DNA of 64,000 nt, from contig NC_088913.1 of assembly GCF_963576675.1 (NCBI RefSeq), positions 83,079,001-83,143,000 of the forward strand. Reading direction: 5' to 3'. Of the stretch, positions 34,310 through 45,197 are shown one piece after another. Source of the stretch: Euphorbia lathyris (Eukaryota > Streptophyta > Magnoliopsida > Malpighiales > Euphorbiaceae). The notes beneath the pieces are model-generated. The model worked only from the letters and a program-made list of their open reading frames with translations, did not search any database and was not told the origin of the DNA. The position numbers and the translations under genes were made by a program. Every line of letters begins with the position of its first letter. Position 1 is the first letter of the stretch.

Positions 34310-37300
34310 CTAAAGCCAATTGTTTCTAAAACTTATCCCAGTAGAAGTTAAATGACGATCATGTACTTTCTGGGCTAATGGCTTTGTCAACGGATCTGCA
34401 ACGTTGTCCTCGGTAGGTACTCTTTCTATTCTCACATCTCCTCTAGCCACAATCTCTCTAATGATGTGGTATCGCTTTAGGTAGTGCTTGGATGCATTAT
34501 GAGACCGTGGTTCCTTTGCTTGCGCAATGGCTCCATTGTTATCACAGTATAGAGTAATGGGATTGACAATGTCAGGCACCACTCCTAGTTCTGTAATGAA
34601 CTTTCTAATCCAAACTGCTTCCTTTGCTGCTTCCGCAGCAGCGATGTACTCTGACTCGGTCGTAGAGAAAACTACGCTTCCCTGCTTGGAACTTTTCCAA
34701 CTAACCGCGCCCCCATTCAAGATAAACAGGTATCCTGATTGGGATTTAAAATCATTCTCATCTGTGAGATGACTAGCGTCTGAAAATCCTTCAATTTTCA
34801 GATCTCCTTCTCCGTACACTAGGAACATATCTTTAGTCCTTCTCAAGTACTTGAGAATGTTCTTGACGGCAATCCAATGCTCGTCTCCCGGATTCCCTTG
34901 GTAGCGACTCGTTACAGATAACGCGAACGCTACGTCAGGTCTAGTGCATAGCATAGCATACATAATCGAACCGATCGCGCTGGCGTACGGGACAACAGCC
35001 ATGCATCGTTTGTCATCATCAGTTTTAGGACATTGATGATTGTTTAACTTTACTCCATGTACCATGGGTAAGTTACCTCGTTTCGATTCAAGCATGCTAA
35101 ACCGATTTAGCACCTTTTCAATGTATGTAGCCTGTGAAAGACCAAGCAGTCTATGCGATCTATCTCTATAGATCTTTATACCAAGTATATAGGCTGCTTC
35201 ACCAAGGTCTTTCATTGAGAAGTTACCGGATAACCATACTTTCACCGATTGTAATAGAGCAATGTCATTTCCCATTAACAGTATATTATCCACATATAGT
35301 ATGAGAAATGCTATAGAGCTCCCACTTGCTTTCTTGTAAATGCAAGCTTCTTCGCAATTTTGTTCGAAACCAAATTGTTTTATGGTTTCGTCAAAACGCT
35401 TATTCCAGCTTCTAGATGCTTGCTTGAGTCCATAAATGGATCTCTGAAGTTTGCAAACTTTATTTGCATCCTTTGATATGAAACCTTCAGGTTGCATCAT
35501 GTATACATCCTCAAGCAGGTTTCCGTTTAGGAAAGCTGTTTTCACATCCATTTGCCAAATCTCATAATCAAAATGAGCGGCAATTGCAAGCATGATTCTG
35601 ATTTATTTGGACATAGCAACGGGAGAGAAGGTTTCATCATAATCAACGCCTTGTTTTTGACGATATCCTTTCGCTACCAACCTAGCCTTGTAGGTGCTAA
35701 CCTTTCCATCCATGTCAGTCTTCTTTTTGAAGATCCACCTGCACCCAATGGGTTTTATCCCCTCGGGTGGATCAACCAAAGTCCACACTTGGTTAGTATA
35801 CATGGAATCCATTTCAGAATCCATGGCCTCAAGCCATGCTTTAGAATCTGGACTAGTAAGAGCCTCTTCGTAGTTTTCGGGTTCGTCGTCTAACACGGGA
35901 ACCTCGTCATCATCTCCCACTAGAAAACCATATCTAACTGGGAGTTCACGAACTCTTCGTGATCTACGAATAGGTGCCACTGGAGTCTCATCTAATGGGA
36001 CTTCTTCGGGTACCTCAACCGCTTCTGTTGTTTCATCCGGTGTCTCTGTCCCTTGAACTTCGTCGAGTTCAATCACGCTTCCCTTTTGCGTTTCTTCGAG
36101 AAACTCTTTCTCTAAGAAGGTTGCGTATCTGGATACTATTACTTTCTGATCATCTGGATGATAGAAGTAATACCCTATGGTCTCTTTGGGATATCCAATG
36201 AAGAAACATTTATCAGATTTAGAATCCAATTTGTCGGACGCAATGCGTTTGACATATGCTGAACAACCCCATACTCTCATAAATGAGAATACGGGTTTCC
36301 TACCAACGAACAATTCATATGGTATGGAACTGGCGGATTTAGTTGGTACTCGATTCAGGGTGAAGAGGGCAGTTTCTAAGGCATAGCCCCAGAACATCTT
36401 TGGAAGTAAGGCCATGCTCATCATGGACCGTACCATATCTAATAGGGTACGGTTTCTCCTCTCGGATACACCATTGTGTTGTGGTGTATAGGGAGGTGTC
36501 CATTGCGAGCATATCCCACATTCAGTTAGATAATTCAGAAAATCATCTGAAAGATATTCGCCACCTCAATCGGATCGAAGCGTCTTTATTTTCTTTCCTA
36601 ATTGATTTTCCACTTCATTTTTGAAGCATTTGAACTTGTCAAAAGCTTCTGATTTGTGCTTCATCAAGTAGATGTAACCATATCGAGTATGGTCATCTAT
36701 GAAGCTAATGAAGTATCTGAATCCTCCTCTTGCTTGGACTGACATAGGACCGCATACATCTGAATGAATGAGTCCTAGAGTGTCTGATACACGCTCACCT
36801 TTATTGCTAAAGGGTGTCTTTGTCATTTTACCTTTTAAACATGATTCGCATGTTTCCAATGATTCAGAATCAATTGAATCTATAAGCCCATCTGAATGAA
36901 GCTTTAGCATGCGTCTCTTGTTTATATGGCCTAAACGACAATGCCACAAGTAGGTTGAATTATCTAGTTTATGTCTTTTGGTATCAATTGCAAAAACAGG
37001 AGTTTTATCATCTAACACATAAATCCCATTTTGTGATATTCCTGAAAAATAAAAGATCGAATCTTTATAAAAATTGCAACTATTGTTCTTTATTGAAATA
37101 TGAAAACCGTCGTCAACAAGACGGCTAATAGAAATAATGTTACGAGACATCTCAGGAACGTATAAACAATTCCTTAATTCTATTACAAGCCCAGAGGGCA
37201 AAAGTAAAACATAATCTCCAATTGCTATGGCGGCAACTCTTGCTCCATTTCCTACTCGCAAGTTTATGCTTCCTTTCTTAAGTTCCCTAATCTGTTTTAG

Positions 37301-38215
37301 CTCCTGCATATTTGTACAAATATGAGATCCACATCCGGTATCAAGTACCCAAGATTCAGATTGCGAAACTGTATTTATTTCAATATAGAACATACCAGAT
37401 GTAGAAGCATCGCCCTTTCCCTTCTTGAGGGTGGCTAGATACTCCTTGCAGTTTCTCTTCCAATGCCCATCTTTACCACAGAAGTGGCACTCTCCTTTGG
37501 GCTTCTTCACTTCCTTTCCCTTGGACACAACTTTCTTACCTTTCTTGGGATGTTTAGGATTGGGAAAATTCCCTTTCCTCTTCTTTGATCCCTCAATTAC
37601 AAGAGCCGGTATGGCCTTGTCTTTCTTCATATTGGGCTCAACTGACTTGAGCATGTTTGCAAGCTCTTCAAGAGAAGTTTGCAAGTCATTCATCTGATAG
37701 TTCATGATGAACCGCGAATAACTCTCTGGGAGGGATTGAAGAATCAAGTCTATACTTAATTCATTGTCCATCACAAATCCAATACTAGAAAGTTTGGTAA
37801 TGTAGCCAATCATCTTGACACAATGTGTCATGACTGATGTGCCCTCTTGCATCCGGCAACGATATAGCAATTTGGATATCTCGTAGCGTTCGCACCTGGT
37901 CTGTTTCCCAAACAGTTCCTTTAGGTGCATGATGACGGAATAGGCATCCATCTCCTCATGTTGCCTTTGTAATTCCGACGTCATCGATGCAAGTATGATG
38001 CAACCGGCATGATCATCATCAGCCTTGTGCTTCTAGTAAGCATTAATTTCCTCGATGGGAGCATCATCTTCCGGGATAGGGGGTATCAGTGTATCAAGTA
38101 CATACCCAATTTTCTCGAACTTCAAAACAATTTTGAGGTTACGAAACCAGTCGGTGAAGTTTGAACCATTCAATTTGTTATCGGTAAGAATGTTTTGCAG
38201 ATTGGTTTTAGTCAT
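34310..38215 (-). pseudogene. Element C gag-pol polyprotein (Copia), three in-frame stops
   Basis: One reverse-strand frame of 1,302 codons from the ATG at 38215 to the stop at 34310. Gag has a CCHC knuckle (CHFCGKDGHWKRNC near 37460). Protease LDTGCGSHIC lies near 37340, the integrase finger and core (HCRLGHINKRR, HSDVCGP, SDD-type core) about 37000-36440, RT from about 35850, and RNase H (STTESEYIAAAEAAKEAVW) about 34650. Stops interrupt the frame at 38033-38035 (TAG), 36566-36568 (TGA, in the integrase core) and 35603-35605 (TAA, in RT). The RT box reads YVDN: Asn replaces the second Asp (codon 35285-35287). There are no frameshifts, so decay is by point mutation only. Confidence 0.92.
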
Positions 38216-39845
38216 GATTTTAAAGAGTGAGTGTTTAAACAAAACCTGAGAGTGAGAAAGAGTAAACGTATGTTATTCATTTGTTTTAAAGTATAACAAT
38301 CTAAAATTATAGGCCTTTTAATTTATTTCAGATTGCTCCCACTATTTTGCCAAATTAATAACCCTCCATATTAATTCGAAGAATTTTACAAATCCTTTAG
38401 TGAGCTAGGATCCTAACTCTTGAGATTTCGCCTTAACTTTAGCCAACAAACTAGTCTCATTCGTTAGGTAGATTCATTCAATCAATCACATCTCGAATGT
38501 GATTCCTAGGTTATTGGGTTACTAACCACATTAGTAACTAATATGTCATTCATATTAATCCCAACCATTTTGCCCATTAGTGTATGACAACATGAGTTTG
38601 TCCATCCAATTATCATACTCTAATTTAAGTACTACCCCATATTCATGAAAGAACTATTTTCGATAATCCAGGTGTTACCATAAGACCCCGAGCTTGACTT
38701 TGGCCAACAACCCAAAGGCCCCCAGTACTGCCGGCTGAATTATAATATTAGGGAGGGGCAACCGATTTTAATAACTTATTTATTTACTTAACTTTTTAAT
38801 GAGGGATTTTTATTTAAGTCTCATAATCTAACTTAGTCTTGATTTGCTTTAGCATACATCAGACACACATTCACACATACATTGGCGTTATAGACATATC
38901 ATCTAAATTATTCCGTCGAGCCAGAGACGGAATAAAAGGGGCAAACCTAAGGAAATACTAACTATTACATATTTCTCTTTAGGTCCTCCGTCTTCTCCAT
39001 GGCGCCTTGAAAATTACATATTAATTTTCTATACTACTAAAAGAAAACTTCAATTGAATTGAAGGGAATCAGATGAGAAGAGAAATTACAATAGATAGTA
39101 GAAAGGCAGGACGCGCAGGCCCTATTTCAAAAATACCAAAAGAATAAAAGAGGGTCCAAATATGTCCATAACTCCAAACATGCAAAGACTCAATTAAATA
39201 AATTTAATTGGTTGATTACATAACTGATTTATGTAATATTTATGTTAATCACATTAACTTATCAAATTAATTTCATCCAATTTTACTTCTAATCGTTTTG
39301 TATCTTTATATTAATTCTTAGATTAATATAACCATATAAAACGTTGATTATGCATGTCCCAATTATTTTTGATTTCAATTCATTTAACGCTTTGATTTAC
39401 AACTTGGTAAAATAAACTTTTAAACGAATTTTCATTCGATAATCAAAACAGAAAACTATTAATTTCCGAAACATGTATATATATATATATTTTATATTCA
39501 AAACTAATTTTAAAGTACATATATATATCGGATTTTCAAAACGGTTGAAAAACGATTTTCAGAAACAGGAAAAACTACAATAGATTTCCGTTTTATCTTT
39601 AGAATCAATAAAACTAATTTTATTAATCTAACCATAAAACTAATAGATTTTGTTATAATGATTATCAACCGAAATAATTAGGAACATAAGCATAATCAGT
39701 TTTAATTAACAATTAATCAAAACTTTATTTATCTTTAGAATTAATCAATCAATAATATTTGTCAATTAATCCTAACCATAAATATTTATTCAATCCTATT
39801 GAAAACTTCTATATTTTCATATATGAAATAACGGATTTAACGATG
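38216..39845 (-). other. Long untranslated leader of element C
   Basis: About 1.6 kb between primer site and gag with no coding frame. It is AT-rich and includes (TA)n-like runs near 39478-39490. Long leaders of this kind often hold packaging signals; none can be named here. Confidence 0.6.
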
Positions 39846-39857
39846 GCTCTGATACCA
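39846..39857 (-). other. Primer binding site of element C (tRNA-iMet)
   Basis: TGGTATCAGAGC on the reverse strand, one base inside the 5' LTR. Confidence 0.94.
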
Positions 39858-39858
39858 C

Positions 39859-41928
39859 TGTTGGAAATAGGGCTAAGGTATAACAGCGGAAATATAAAAA
39901 TTTTAGCCTACTTCCTTTTAATCATAGGGTCCGTTAATCGTTATTTCATATAAAGAGGGATAAGAAGAAATACCTTTCGATTATCAATCTACCGTTGCAA
40001 ACGAAGTGCCCACAACTTCAAAGGAGATGTAAACTGTTTACCAATCTGCCCCTATCCGAAACCGACCTTTCAGACCTCCGAACGACAATCCCTTCGGTGG
40101 AAACGTGGAAGAATATGTCTAGAAGCTACTGTCCAAAAATCGCCACGATCCGACGGTTCAATCTCCGGGAATCCTCGAAATAGTGAACTGACTTGATGTA
40201 GGCGAAGAAAAACGAATTTCTCCCTTTTGATTGTTTTTCCTTCTTTCGTGAACACGGTGAGATTAAGTTAGAATCAACCCTTATGAGATGCAACCAAAAT
40301 AGATTGCCTCTAATAAATCAACACAAGATCAAAGAGAAAAGAGATGGAAGAGATTAATCGATTGACGGAAGCCGTATGAATTCTTGTCCACGAACTTGGG
40401 GATGGGAATTCACTTTCTCTCTCTAAATGCAATTTTCGAAAAACTCAAGTAGGGGAGGAAGAAGCATGGGTCGAAATTCTAGTGAAGGAGGGGCATATAT
40501 ATTAGCTTGTCTCTAAACCCTAGTTAGATAGGAATAGGTTACTTAATAGGAATCCAATTCGGAATAAGATTTCTAATTATTATCTTACTATATATCTAAT
40601 ATAATTAGGATAATAATAAATAACCTATTTAGATAATAATAGGAGTATATTAATCTAATTAAAACTCCTAACTTGATTATCTCTTAATTAATTTAATCTC
40701 ACAATCCTAATCAAATTAGGATGAATGGAATAAATTAATTCCTTGCTTAATACATATAAATTTCGGCCCCCATCCCTCCATATGGGCCTTATTGGGTTCA
40801 ATTGGGCTTCCATCTATTAATCATATCCATCTCTCTTTTGTTTCCAAGTCTTATGTGTGATCCATTAGGTTCTTACTACTTCTGGCCGTATGCAACTATT
40901 AAATTAATTTCTTCAAGAATTATATTTAATCCTTGCATAACGGAATGATGAACAGAGCATGTTATCGGCATGTCCGTAATCATTCCCCCAGAGTCCGTTA
41001 AGAAGACAGGTTGATTCTGCCGTTAACCCTTCCGTATTAGTTACAGTATAATTAAATCCTTTATCAATTACATCCTTGAACTGAATCTTATGACTATGGA
41101 TGATGTCAAGTCACATATAGCGAGACGTTCGTTTTACTTGTACAGGCCGAGTCAACTCAAATAGATAGGTTAAGTGAAATCTGTATTTCTACTCTTAAGC
41201 TATCACCTTGCAAGGATTTAGAGTTGAGTCTTCCACAAGCGATCCTTGGACGTATCTCCCATTCGTCGGGAGTGATAAATGCTCAATCCAATGTATAACT
41301 ACCCTGACATTACCTCCTGTGACACCCAACCTTTGCAGTTCACACCCCAGAGTCATCTCTGTTAAGGATCATGGGACCACGCGATCAAAGTCTCACATTC
41401 AGTAATTCAGGATGACCAATTAACATTCCTTTGAGTCTGCGGATTATTTATACCTATTAATACCAATGAGATGAACAGGTGACAAGGACGAATCTACCCA
41501 TCCTGTTATCTCAAATCGGATCCCCAATCCTAATGAACGACGTTTCATCGGATCTATGTAACTGTCCAGATATCTATATATATGAAGCTTGTGAGATCAG
41601 CTTTCTGTCGGACAGAAGACATTGTTACATACAAGTCTCAACAGTGATATATCAATCCTAAACATATCACTTGACTTGGGGTGGTTTTAAGTTTATTAGT
41701 TTATTATAAAGTTTTATCTCACTTTATGCTTGTATGAACACTTTATAATCACTTTAAACAAACTTACGGATTTCCTTTTATTAGACTTTATTTAGTGCTT
41801 TAAAAGCGATCGCCTTTATATAGTTATAAAACATATATATCTTATTAAAATAAATGATATAAAGAACAATTCATTTACAATAAGTTTGTATCCTGCAACA
41901 ATTGTCTATAGGACACTAAACCCCAACA
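39859..41928 (-). repeat. Element C 5' LTR
   Basis: 2,070 bp, near-identical partner of 32228-34295. Differences by eye are scattered single substitutions and one- or two-base indels, for example near 41270. Confidence 0.94.
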
Positions 41929-41933
41929 ACGAC

Positions 41934-42733
41934 ATCAAGTCGTTTCCCTCCAATGGTTATTTCGAAATTTGAAATAACCGATACCTCAAGTGTCACTATA
42001 AATAGGCCTTTCAGTTGCTTCATTCGATGCAGATCTTCACCAAGTCATTACGCTGACCAAATTTCTACTTGAAGAATCTGTGTGAAAAAGCAAAGCAAAT
42101 ACTTACACCAATTTCCATATTACTGTGTAAAAGTCTAGAGTGATTATCCAATCATCTAAAGTTTCTTAGCAATTGTTGTTTAGGACAAACTTATTATCAT
42201 TTCTAGAATTAGAAAGGAGAGGCTGGGTACTCGGTTATAGTACTCAGCAATAGAATAGGAGTGAGTAGAGGTATAGAGAAAGGTACTCTTGTTATACTCA
42301 GCTTCTTGTTGTAAAAGGTTTGATGCTCTACCATTAAACAGCTCAGTAGAGAATTCGAAAGCTCGGAACGTGTTCCGGGGACAGGATGTAGGCATAGAGG
42401 CTGAACCTGGATAAATCTGCTGAGTAACATCGTTCTAACCTTAAACTCCTTTAATATATATATTGCTTGCTTAAACAAAACTGACCAAGTAAAGAGGTCA
42501 CGCTGAGTTGTGTGCATTGAGTATCTGAGTTCAGGAATAGACTCAAGTGCTATCTCCTGACTCAAAGAAAGAAGCTGACTTAGTCACCAGTTGATTAAGC
42601 TAGTGTCTTACTTCACTCAGCGCGCTGTGTAATTCCTTTTTAGAGAAAAAGAAGTCAGCCTTAACGTACTAAAATTTAAAATAGTTCCTATCCCCCCCTT
42701 AGAACTAATTCGTTACGTTATAAGGGACCAACA
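41934..42733 (+). repeat. Element A 3' LTR, second part
   Basis: It resumes after the ACGAC duplication and ends GGGACCAACA. The TATA box is at 41997. This copy retains the uninterrupted site ('gttgtaaaaggtttga' near 42307) into which element B inserted in the other LTR, which proves the B boundaries. Confidence 0.95.
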
Positions 42734-42738
42734 AGGTT

Positions 42739-43007
42739 AATTGCAGAGGGAGGGGTTAATTGGAGATTTGAGAAGAGGATAGGGAGGTGATTGATGATTT
42801 TGAAAGGATAGGGATCCGATTGATTTTGGGTGAATAGTTGAAGGACTCACTTGGGCCTTTAGCCTTTAAACTATTACAATAATACTACATAGGTTAAATA
42901 TATACGAATATTAGGGGGCTACATGAGATAATACTAACAATACTCAAGGGCAGAGCCGGTGGCCGGGGGGCTTCGGCCCCCCGGGCTCTGGGCTGGCTCC
43001 GCCCCTG
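42739..43007 (-). mobile_element. hAT-like element end (CAGGGGCGGAGCCAGC)
   Basis: Read on the reverse strand from 43007 it starts CAGGGGCGGAGCCAGC, followed by a GC-rich self-complementary block (about 42955-42995). Its inner part is homologous to 7070-7190 in inverted orientation. Element A is inserted at its inner edge. It may be the partner of the end at 6669. Confidence 0.6.
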
Positions 43008-43176
43008 TATTATATTCTTATAAATAGGTATTTCAATCAATTAGTAATCAATTTTACAAGTTAAAAAACTCATTTCTTATATTTCCTATTTTAGCATAAT
43101 ATCTTATACTACATTTTGCACAATACCTTCATAATATATTAAATTGTAACAAAATATCATAATCTTACAGTGCCTT

Positions 43177-43268
43177 CTATGCTTACTTTGTTTTTTTCTA
43201 CCATTGGATGAGTTTACTTTGTCAAAGTTCATCACTATCTAATAGTGAAAAAAACAAAGTAAGCATAG
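43177..43268. repeat. 92-bp perfect-arm foldback
   Basis: The arms CTATGCTTACTTTGTTTTTT and its complement (right arm ending GCATAG at 43268) enclose a ~50-base loop. It is MITE-like, directly next to the kinase fragment's last splice donor. No clear target duplication. Confidence 0.75.
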
Positions 43269-43278
43269 CCTAACTTAC

Positions 43279-43649
43279 CCACTAGTTGCATACGAATCGG
43301 TGGATATGTGAGATTTATCACGTGACATGATTCTAGACAATCCAAAATCTGCAACCTGAAAACCAATATGATAAGTTTTCATGTATTATATTATAAAATT
43401 CATAATAGCAAAGGAAAACTTGGTTAAGAAAATAACCAATCATGTCAACTTTATAATAAAGTGTCTACTATGTGGTCTTTGATAAAACTGAAAATTGATA
43501 AAACTGAAAATTAAGTATTGAAAAAATAAGTACTGAATTTTAAGTGGTGAAGAAATAACCGTTATCAAACAAGATCTTACCTTTGGTTGAAAGTCATTTT
43601 CAATAAGAATATTCGTTGGCTTAATGTCGCAGTGAATGACCATGTGATG
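43279..43649 (-). pseudogene. Receptor-like kinase gene fragment, two exons with intact splice sites
   Basis: On the reverse strand, exon 43649-43581 encodes a kinase catalytic loop (VIHCDIKPTNILI; HCD rather than HRD, a non-RD type). A GT-AG intron (43580-43356) follows, then exon 43355-43279 encodes VADFGLSRIMSRDK and the start of the activation segment, ending at a GTAAG donor (43278). The rest of the kinase is not found on either side: upstream is the possible LTR relic, downstream the 92-bp foldback and the hAT-like end. It is a gene fragment left behind or captured by a transposon. No complete product. Confidence 0.8.
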
Positions 43650-43654
43650 TTAGG

Positions 43655-44035
43655 TATACTAACCTTAGAACAAATTTAGAGTGGGAAAGATAGAAATAGA
43701 GATTAGAGGGAAGAGAATTTGTTAAAGATGACAATTAATATATTTGTTCATTGATGATAAGTATAACCTTGTACCTGACCTTAAATAGCAGCTTTAATGC
43801 TGCTGAGATCATTAGGTAGTACAGTTACAGCCAGGAATCTACAGCTTGCATAACAAACTTAGCTACAGTCCAAAAGGACTACATTTTAGGGAAAACAATG
43901 CAAATGACCTAACAGCTACAAAGGAATGACATTTCAGCAAATAAATAACAAACTAACAGATAACTAACTGATTGCCAATTATTCAAATCAGTCCTTTAAC
44001 TCTTGCTTCCTTCTAGAGTATGTGATATGTGATGA
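43655..44035 (-). mobile_element. Possible solo LTR or similar relic
   Basis: On the reverse strand the segment has an LTR-like layout: a TATTTAAGG box near 43785, then a T/C-rich stretch and an end '...ggttagtatacctaaca' next to the kinase exon. The other end and a target duplication could not be fixed, so this is tentative. Confidence 0.25.
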
Positions 44036-44072
44036 TCACCTAATTAAAAATGACAAAAAAAAATAAAATTTT

Positions 44073-44092
44073 AATATATATATATATATATA
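44073..44092. repeat. (TA)n array at left MULE end
   Basis: About ten TA repeats directly outside the proposed left end of the large MULE. The right end at 63667-63682 is also next to a TA array. Confidence 0.9.
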
Positions 44093-45197
44093 TGAGGTTG
44101 TTTTCAATGGTGAGCACTAAATTATCACCATGGGTGGTGAGCGATTAATATCCATTGGATCAAGATCTAATGGTCCATAATTTAAGTTGGCATTTAATAT
44201 AAAAAAGGTTTAACCTGCTGACATGTAGGTTGTAATTTAAAACCTTGTGCATTTAAAAAAACGAATTCTCTCTCATCAATTAATATCATCTTCTCTTTCT
44301 CTTTCCAAATTAATGCATATTGTTGAATTTTGGAAAGAAGGAATAAGGTTTCTCAACCATGGCAGCCATTGACAACGCTAAATGAACCTCAGACACACTA
44401 TTTTCGACCGGAATCAATCTCAGGCAGTCTGAAAGTGATCGGAATTAACCTCAGGCAGTCTCAAAGTGATCGGAATTAATCTCAGGCAGACTTTATTCGA
44501 CCAGAATTAATCTTCGTATTAGATTAATCGTTTTCCACTCTATTTTAATACTCATTGATAAATAAATAGATTGAAAATGCAATGTTAAAAATATAATCGA
44601 TATCATATTAAAGAAACATTATGGTTATTTTATGGTTGAAGTGTTAGATTTTGATGAAATCTTAAAGTTGGAATATACATAAGAGGTTGTCTTATTATCA
44701 ATCAAATACGAAGCATAAATAAAATTCCAATTGTCTGTGTCAATTTGATATGAGTAAATATTTGTGATAAGTAAATAATATAAAACACAAACATGATGTA
44801 TTCTAATTTGGTATTACCTTCAAGCTTATAGAATATGTTATCCAATTAAAACATCATCTTAAAGAAGATGTCTTCTTATGTGTTATTTACTACATATGAT
44901 TTAATCTCAAATAAAACACTATATTAAAGAAGATGTCTTCTTATGTGTTATTAATACATACAAACTGTTATATATTTGGGTTTATTACAGATTGTCGAAA
45001 TTGAAACAACCAAATGATAATTAAACAAACATAAATTTTCAACACAGATTGATTGCGAAAACAATTGTTTTCATACAGTTTCTCAAAATATCTATTTACA
45101 GTTTGTCAAAGTACTTCTTTACACAAAATGTACCAACAGTTCACAAATTGTACTTAAAAAATTTACAAACAGTACACCAAAAGACTTGGTTATACAA
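44093..45197. other. Left subterminal region of the MULE
   Basis: Non-coding. It holds a 31-bp tandem repeat (44405-44513) and two copies of a palindromic AAAGAAGATGTCTTCTTATG segment (44861-44880 and 44926-44945). Confidence 0.6.
44405..44513. repeat. 31-bp tandem repeat, about 3.4 copies
   Basis: Unit 'gatcggaattaacctcaggc' plus 'agtctcaaagt'. Copies start at 44405, 44437, 44468 and, partial, 44498. Confidence 0.85.

Larger units (their letters stand above)
32228..41928 (-). mobile_element. Element C: Ty1/Copia retrotransposon on the reverse strand, 9.7 kb
   Basis: A perfect ACGAC duplication (32223-32227 and 41929-41933) flanks it. The LTRs are 2,068 and 2,070 bp and nearly identical. 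Read on the reverse strand, the 5' LTR is 39859-41928, followed by the iMet primer site, a ~1.6-kb leader, gag-pol, the polypurine tract and the 3' LTR at 32228-34295. It was inserted in the 3' LTR of element A, so it is younger than A. The copy is inactive: three in-frame stops and a mutated RT box. Confidence 0.95.
8060..42733 (+). mobile_element. Element A: SIRE-like Ty1/Copia retrotransposon split by two later insertions
   Basis: The LTRs begin TGTTGAAACACC and end GGGACCAACA. Removing element B (8976-22415) and element C (32228-41928) with one copy of each duplication gives a 5' LTR of 916+415 bp and a 3' LTR of 531+800 bp, both 1,331 bp. The flanking 5-mers are gggtt (8055-8059) and aggtt (42734-42738), a target duplication with one mismatch. 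Order inside: iMet primer site at 22838, gag, protease-integrase-RT-RNase H, then a long third ORF region (28269-31204), the polypurine tract and the 3' LTR. A Copia element with a third ORF after pol is characteristic of the SIRE/Maximus lineage. Multiple stops and frameshifts make it inactive. Confidence 0.93.

Noticed and set aside
43655..44035. Firm call of a solo LTR
   Set aside because: No TG...CA pair with a matching 5-bp duplication could be fixed; kept only as a low-confidence feature.
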